DNA of 64,000 nt, taken from positions 379,336,179-379,400,178 of the forward strand of contig NC_081407.1 in assembly GCF_030272615.1 (NCBI RefSeq), in the 5' to 3' direction. Both the position numbers and the translations under genes were made by a program. Under the pieces are notes generated by a model. That model saw nothing but the letters and a program-made list of their open reading frames with translations. It was not told the DNA's origin and searched no databases. The stretch comes from Cryptomeria japonica. Lineage: Eukaryota > Streptophyta > Pinopsida > Cupressales > Cupressaceae. Positions 58,212-64,000 of this stretch are shown one piece after another. Within the stretch, counting starts at the first letter, position 1; every line of letters starts with the position of its first letter.

Positions 58212-58227
58212 AACATTATTATTTTCT
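58212..58227 (+). repeat. Target-site duplication of copy C, right
   Basis: 15 of 16 bases match 57330-57345. Confidence 0.6.
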
Positions 58228-59020
58228 ATTTAATCTCATTTTATTTAAATTAATTGTCAAGATTGTAGATTTCTTTTCAATTAATATTTTCTCATTCAAT
58301 ACAATCATTAAAGTTTTGGTTACTTATTATGCCTCGACTCATTCATATATGGTATTTTTCCTTCAAACAATGAAAAGAACAAATCAATGCAAATTAGATG
58401 GAAACATTTATGAAAGTCAAGAAAGTTGACAAGTGTAAATCTATTGTGGTAAAATATATAAATGAATGTGCAATATGCTTTATTATACAATCTTACAGTG
58501 CATGTATAAATAATCAGATCTTTCAATTTTTATTTTAATTGTATATTAGAATTCAAATGTCACAATAGATATCTATGACTAAATGAAACTTAAATCTTTA
58601 AAAATTGACAGAATTTCAAACTGAAATATAATATAATTAGATAAATTGAAAAAATCAGAAAAAATATCTAACAATTTCTAGAATTCATTTTAAAAATTAT
58701 AACATGCTAGCATTAAAGCTATGAATCCAAGTATATATCGAATTATGTAAAAGTAAAATGAGCCCAATTATATAACTTAACAAATTCTAAATTAATTAAC
58801 ATTCAAAGAGATCATCACGCCACTGTTTTTCCACGGCGACGACTGACTTTGCAAATGCGTTCAAATTAACTTGTCTCCTAAGGAGCGTGTGTCTGAACCC
58901 TTTAAAATTCAACACAGGAGACGCAAATTTTGACCCTCAATTTAGTTCTGCCTTTTACAGTTGAGTGGCCATTGAATTTAATGGCCTCTCGGAAGTGAGA
59001 CTCTTTCTTCAGACGACTTT
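58228..59020. other. Upstream region of the lectin receptor kinase
   Basis: AT-rich to about 58800, then a GC-richer proximal part (58815-59000). Confidence 0.45.
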
Positions 59021-59025
59021 CCAAC

Positions 59026-59032
59026 TTATAAG
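59026..59032 (+). promoter_or_regulatory. Weak TATA-like box
   Basis: TTATAAG, 40-46 bp before the ATG. It would give a very short leader. Confidence 0.25.
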
Positions 59033-59071
59033 TTCTCTTGAAAACATATTAGTCGCACAGGGGCTTTAGAG

Positions 59072-61033
59072 ATGGAAAAAGCATTCGTAAGTCTTTTTTT
59101 TGCAGTTACTTTGTTTATTCACCTGAATAGTAATTGTGCTCCAGTCGAGGCTGGAGATACTCTTTCGTTGGGCGCCTCGCTTATTGGAAATCGGACAATT
59201 ATTTCAAAGAATGGCACATTTGAACTGGGATTCTTCAGCCCAAACGGAAGCAACTGGTATATCGGGATCTGGTATGCCAAAATACCAAAGAAGACGTATG
59301 TTTGGGTGGCCAACAGGGAGACTCCAGCCAGAAACCGGTCTGGCGTTTTGAAGCTATCAAAAGAAGGTAATCTGGTACTGTTCGATGCAGAGGGTGCTTC
59401 TATTTGGTCAGTCAACACAACAAACAAGGCCTCCCGAGCTGTGATATTGGATTCTGGTAATTTTTTAATGCTGAGCAATGACAATAAATCTGACACTGTT
59501 TGGCAGAGTTTAGACAATCCTGTAGATACCTGGTTGGAAGGAATGGTGTTTGGTGGACAGCAAAAGCTATTCTCTTGGAAAAATTCATTTGATCCTGCTC
59601 CTGGGCTTTTTTCTTTACAGGCAGATCCGTCTGACGCCAAACAATTGGTGCTGACATGGAACAACTCTGTACAGTATTGGGAGAGCGGGACTTGGGATGG
59701 CAAAATTTACAGTGGAGTTCCAGAAGTTGCGGATAAACGTTTCGCAAATTACAGCGTTGAAAGTAATAGCTCAGGTTTGTTTGCAAGTTATACGTTGATT
59801 CCTCCCTTCTATGCAGTCATATGTCTTGTGGTGACTAAGTTCGGACAAGTGCGAGTGTATGCATTCGACGGCAGTAATTGGGAAATGTTATGGTCGGTAC
59901 CCAGAGATGGATGCGCCGTTTACGGTCCCTGTGGCGCATACGGAACCTGCGACTCCAGAAATCTTCAGCTCTGCAGCTGCGGGGAAGGCTTCAGACCCTC
60001 AGACAATCGCGCCTGGCTTTCGCAAGACTGGCCGTCCAGTGGCTGTGTTCGGCAGAGCCCATTAAAATGCGATGCCATAAATGGTAGCGCTGATCGATTC
60101 ATCGATCTTGGTGTAACGGTGCCTGATGATTACGCTTCCACGTACCCTGCATCCACAAAGAAAGATTGCCAGAAAGCCTGCCTCCGCAACTGCTCGTGCA
60201 CCGCGTTCAGTTTCAATCCGCCTTCAGGGCCCTGCCAAATCTGGTCCGGAGATTTGCTAAACATGCGCAACTCTACTCCATCTCAAAGCAATTCAAATGT
60301 CTTCATTCGGATAGGTGCCTCTCAACTTTCTAGGAAACGCAAAACCACAATTCCTCTGGGCGTAGTGCTTGGTATTGTTGGTGCACTCACCGTTTCTCTG
60401 GGCATCTCTTCAATTTTAATTTGGCGGAGGTATCATCTGCTGTCAACAGAGAGCCGTGCAGACTCATTGGACTCTTTTCTGACAATGTTTAGTTACAAGC
60501 AGTTGAAAACTGCAACAAGAAATTTCAGGTCTAAGTTGGGGAGCGGAGGATTTGAGTCCGTGTACAAAGGATCTCTACCAGACGGTACGCTTGTGGCCGT
60601 AAAAAAAATGCAGGGGTCAAGACATAATGAGAAGCAATTCCGAGCGGAAATCAGTTCTCTTGGAAACATACAACATGTCAATTTGGTCAGGCTTCAAGGG
60701 TTTTGTGCAGAAGGATCGAGGCGGTTACTGGTTTATGATTACATGCCCAACGGCTCTCTAAATTCCTTACTGTTCACCAATAATTCCAAAAATAAACGGG
60801 AAGTACTCAACTGGAAGACCCGGCTTGAGATCGCTCTAGGCATTGCAAGAGATTTACTTTATCTCCACGATGAATGTAGGGATTGCATCATTCACGGTGA
60901 TGTTAAGCCCGAAAACATTCTGCTAGACAGTAATTTGTCACCAAAGTTAGCCGACTTTGGATTGGCAAAGCTCGTGGGTAGAGATCTGAGCCGCGTTCTC
61001 ACCACTACGAGAGGAACGAGTGTGCATAATTGA
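59072..61033 (+). CDS. G-type lectin S-receptor-like kinase, truncated in the kinase domain
   Basis: A 653-codon intact frame with no introns. Signal peptide 1-27; B-lectin domain about 28-150; S-locus glycoprotein region with Cys-rich end about 200-333 (DGCAVYGPCGAYGTC at 279-293); PAN/apple domain about 334-415 (KKDCQKACLRNCSCTAFS); membrane span about 427-451; kinase from about 473. Kinase landmarks are the ATP loop G490-S-G-G-F-E495, Lys511, Glu526, HGD 608-610 in place of HRD (non-RD type), Asn615 and DFG 628-630. The protein then stops at TTTRGTSVHN, where the family continues RGTRGYLAPEW, so the activation segment end and the whole C-lobe are missing. The third loop Gly is Glu495. Such receptors sit in the plasma membrane and sense ligands; this one could be a kinase-dead decoy or a pseudogene. 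The kinase part is not expected to signal. Confidence 0.93.
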   Translation: MEKAFVSLFFAVTLFIHLNSNCAPVEAGDTLSLGASLIGNRTIISKNGTFELGFFSPNGSNWYIGIWYAKIPKKTYVWVANRETPARNRSGVLKLSKEGNLVLFDAEGASIWSVNTTNKASRAVILDSGNFLMLSNDNKSDTVWQSLDNPVDTWLEGMVFGGQQKLFSWKNSFDPAPGLFSLQADPSDAKQLVLTWNNSVQYWESGTWDGKIYSGVPEVADKRFANYSVESNSSGLFASYTLIPPFYAVICLVVTKFGQVRVYAFDGSNWEMLWSVPRDGCAVYGPCGAYGTCDSRNLQLCSCGEGFRPSDNRAWLSQDWPSSGCVRQSPLKCDAINGSADRFIDLGVTVPDDYASTYPASTKKDCQKACLRNCSCTAFSFNPPSGPCQIWSGDLLNMRNSTPSQSNSNVFIRIGASQLSRKRKTTIPLGVVLGIVGALTVSLGISSILIWRRYHLLSTESRADSLDSFLTMFSYKQLKTATRNFRSKLGSGGFESVYKGSLPDGTLVAVKKMQGSRHNEKQFRAEISSLGNIQHVNLVRLQGFCAEGSRRLLVYDYMPNGSLNSLLFTNNSKNKREVLNWKTRLEIALGIARDLLYLHDECRDCIIHGDVKPENILLDSNLSPKLADFGLAKLVGRDLSRVLTTTRGTSVHN

Positions 61034-61900
61034 TCCCACTAAGTGTGTCGCTACTATCTAGAAGCCAAAACCTTAGCTTTAAGCAATTAAATCACATACA
61101 TAGACACCAATGTAAAAATAATCAAAATCTGATGTACTATTTAAGATATGTGGGTGCACGAAGTTAGCTATAACCATTGCTATATGTTTCCCCTAATTAA
61201 TAGTCTATGTTTTTTCAATCAAATTAATAGTCTAATTTTTTTAAAGTATTTTATGCACCAAGGTCAAATGAACATTATATTTAAAATTGGTGATGGATAA
61301 ATATTTTGGTTCTTTATTCGAAGATGTTTTAATTAAATTAGAATTGAGGTTAATGAATAATTAGAATATGTTTAATTAATTTAAATTATAGTATTTAAGT
61401 TTTATTATGATGATTAAAATTATGTTGAAATACTTATAATTTTAAAATAAAATTAGATTTATACAAATTAGCATACCTATATTTAATAAATAAAATTCAT
61501 GTAGAGGACGCCTAGAGATATCTAATGTTTTAAAAGAATAGCATTCATAAATGTAAACAAATGAGAAGATTTATTATTTAAAACAATTAAAACATGTATA
61601 AGGACCATATTGCATTGATCAATTGATGATACATTGAAGCTTTGTTCACAAGATAGATATAACATGCAAGAAATTGAATGTAATAAAACCTATAACTTAA
61701 CAATAGAATATAATAAAGCATTGATTTCAAATGAATAATTAATCAATCTTAATCCATTAATCACTATGCTCTATGTTCTTTCCTTGCCACTATTCTAATT
61801 GTATTATATATTTGATTATGATACTTAATAAATCTTAATTCATGATTCAGTCATAACAGATACAAAAAATATTCTATAATTTATGATAACAAGTGTTGGA
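61034..61900. other. AT-rich stretch downstream of the receptor gene
   Basis: No kinase C-lobe sequence was found here on the plus strand, so the truncation is not a simple small insertion. Confidence 0.5.
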
Positions 61901-61904
61901 CAAT

Positions 61905-62120
61905 GGAGAGGAGGATGAGGTAGATGGATATGATGGAAGGGTTGTTGCAACATGAGTGGGTGTCCTTTTGGCCTCTTTCTCACTCTCTATTTTCTGGGTT
62001 ACAACTATTTTTGGGCTTGCCTTGATCTTGTTGGATTCAAGGTGTTTTTTCTAGGTTTGATGATGCATGGTTCCAGGGGGAGCCTATTTCCCTAAAGTTT
62101 TTATATCACTTAGTAGAAAT
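61905..62120 (+). repeat. Fragment resembling the start of the 51960 repeat
   Basis: Begins GAGGAGGATGAGGTAGATGG and continues with a CTTTTTGGCC-like and CTATTTTCTGGG run, similar in order to 51975-52085. GC-richer than its surroundings, with no intact ORF. Confidence 0.3.
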
Positions 62121-62384
62121 GATTTGCTTCGACCACCTACATGGATCTCCATATCTAATTGTAGTTATTAATGTATCCCCTTCTCCTAAGGTGGGGAGTT
62201 TTAATGCTTTAAACACAAAGGATTATATGTCTCATATAGGTTTAAATCACATATAAAAGTCTCTTAAATCATGAAGATAGGCTTATTAATGTCTAGACTT
62301 CTAAAAATATGTGCTTGGATGATGTTGCCAACAAAATTTTAATGATTATTAAAAAGGAAAAGAAAAAGAAAAATGACTAAGTCA

Positions 62385-62560
62385 CCCACGGCAAACGGGA
62401 ATAGAAACAACTAATGGAAACGGAGGAAGTAAACGGTTACAGAAGAATTAAAGAAAACGGAAACGTTAAATGACGGAACGGGAAAAGATCTGCCAAAGTT
62501 TATATAGAAGCCGTCAGCGCTTAGCGTGTGCTGTTTATATAGAAGCCCTTCCGCTGAAAG
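62385..62560 (+). promoter_or_regulatory. Promoter-like island with AACGG cluster and twin TATA
   Basis: About seven AACGG/GACGG motifs lie at 62392-62484, including AAACGGTTA, which resembles the mitosis-specific activator core bound by plant MYB3R factors. Two copies of TTTATATAGAAGCC follow at 62499 and 62534. No recognisable gene lies downstream; the frame at 62470-62724 is basic and unidentified. It could be a retained promoter of a lost gene or part of a transposon. Confidence 0.35.
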
Positions 62561-62749
62561 TTTTCTGGTACAATGTTCAAGTTTTCTGGTATCGTTCTTT
62601 GAAATTATTGACTGAAAATCGATTGCAGCATAATTTGTCTTGTAAGTTGTTAGCGACGAAAAGAACTTTTAAGGTGAAAAAGAAATGTCATTTTTTAATT
62701 TTACGCATGCTTCGAATTTTTTAATGCTCAAATTTTATTGCAATAATTA

Positions 62750-64000
62750 GGTTCAAATATGGTTACAGACCCTATAGTCAAGTCACGAAGTAGTCAAGTC
62801 ACGAAGTCAAGAGAGTAGGTAATTATCTTCTCTCCTATGACATGAATATCAACTCCAAAGGTAAAGATCACAATCCTTTACCTTTAACTTTTTGGTTTTA
62901 CTCTTGAAGTTGTAGCCAAATATGCCTATAGACCATATAGTTAAATCACAGAGTCAAGGGAGTAGGTAACTATCTTCTATTCTATGACACCAACAACATC
63001 ACCAAAGGTAAAGGTTGCAGTCACTTATCCTTATCTCCTTGATCTTGTATAAAAATGTAGCCAAATATATTTTTGGATCATACAGTCAAACTAGGAGTCA
63101 ATGGAGTGGGTAATTAACTTTAATGGATGCTTGTCTTGATGTTCATATAGACAAATTTTGAACCTCATTAAATAAGATGTCGATTTCGAGCTTACATAAA
63201 CTATTTTATAAGGTAACATCATGTCATTACAAATTTTTCATTTTTAATTTTGAAAATAGCATGTTTTGGTTAAATAAAAAACTCAAAGTCAAAAAAATCA
63301 ATTTAAATTGCACTCACCCTAATATTAATTACCACCAATGTTTAAATATAAATATTTTCATGTGAGGTAAATAAGTTAGTATTAATCATTCAACATTGAA
63401 AATAGAGTTCAATAAGTTCTTTGATTTTACTCAGAATTGTACTCAAATATGATTGCTAGTCAAAACTATAGTCAGATATGATTGTGGACCCTATAGTCAA
63501 AATAATAAGGTCAAGGGAGTAGGTAATTATATTATTTCTATGAAATAAAAAAATGTCTTCAAAGGTAAAGGTCTCAATCTTTTATATTTAACTCCTTGAT
63601 TTTACTCAAACTTATCACTAGATATGTATAGATCATATAGTCAAATCACAAATTCAAGGGAGTAGGTAATTGTCTTCTCTTCTATGAGGCTAACAATATC
63701 TCAAAAGATAAATTATGATCCTTTACCTTTAACTCCTTACTCAAAACTAAAGTCAAATATGGTTACAGACCCTATAGTCAAGTCACGAAGTCAAGAGAGT
63801 AGGCAATTATCTTCCCTCCTATGACATGAATATCAACTCCAAAGGTAAAGATCACAATCCTTTACCTTTAACTTCTTGGTTTTACTCTTGAAGCTGTAGC
63901 CAAATTATGTGGCTATAGACCATATAATCAAATCACAAAGTTATGGGAGTGGGTAACTATCTTCTATTCTATGATACCAACAACATCACTAAAGGTTGCA
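62750..64000. repeat. Satellite-like tandem array (about 145-bp unit) running off the window
   Basis: Units share CAAATATG...AGACCATATAGTCAA, AGTCAAGGGAGTAGGTAA, CTATCTTCTATTCTATGAC and ACCAAAGGTAAAG. They start near 62752, 62914, 63058, 63470, 63616, 63751 and 63898. About 63120-63440 is unrelated or strongly diverged. The pair 62752-63050 and 63751-64000 is much more alike than neighbouring units, indicating a higher-order period near 1 kb. Confidence 0.85.

Noticed and set aside
61034-61900. Kinase C-lobe continuing after an intron
   Set aside because: No donor at the truncation, and no APEW, DVYSFG or other C-lobe motif in any plus-strand frame.

Overview
The window reads as a gene-poor, repeat-rich stretch of a large plant nuclear genome, most likely a gymnosperm. 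The reasons are AT-rich intergenic DNA, spliceosomal introns, a plant RING-H2 gene, plant receptor kinases and PPR, kelch and serine carboxypeptidase remnants, and several layers of decayed retrotransposons and a Helitron. The species is an inference; no organellar or prokaryotic features were seen.

Region by region. 1-4.5 kb: AT-rich DNA with a PPR pseudogene fragment (about 1360-1690) and a long TG microsatellite. 4.5-10.2 kb: one inserted block bounded by an exact 16-bp direct repeat. It holds an RNase H domain, a degenerate repeat region and a broken, coiled-coil-ended ORF of about 500 codons; two shorter copies of the family lie at 13.2-13.5 kb (minus) and 57.3-58.2 kb (plus). 11.5-12.0 kb: an intact RING-H2 gene (minus), one of only two gene-sized intact frames. 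12.7-13.1 kb: a receptor-kinase fragment. 13.8-18 kb: copia-like LTR scraps and a LINE-like segment. 18-26 kb: scattered host-gene pieces (kelch, F-box-like exon, serine carboxypeptidase exons, an unidentified coding-like piece) among tandem duplications.

27.0-43.7 kb is the centrepiece. It is a decayed autonomous Helitron (plus strand) with an intron-containing RPA70-like gene, a Rep/PIF1-helicase gene and a clear 3' end (8-bp hairpin then CTAG|T at 43684). Its RPA gene is split by a complete 7.8-kb LTR retrotransposon on the minus strand (27159-34946, target duplication AGTTG), whose only coding capacity is one gag/retropepsin-like frame with no RT, RNase H or integrase.

43.7-53.9 kb: AT-rich DNA with a SINE-like tRNA-derived head, a foldback structure, degenerate tandem repeats and a GC-richer repeat at 52-53.6 kb. 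53.9-61.0 kb: a lectin-receptor-kinase pseudogene piece, a second diverged gag-pro remnant (minus), another copy of the 4.5-10.2 kb family, and a long intact ORF for a G-type lectin receptor kinase cut off in the middle of its kinase domain. 61.9-64 kb: a promoter-like island with twin TATA motifs, then a satellite-like array of about 145 bp with a roughly 1-kb higher-order period running off the end.

The genes do not form a pathway. The story is nested transposition and decay, mostly by base substitution: the Helitron Rep/helicase and the gag frame stay in one reading frame over kilobases and are broken only by stop codons.
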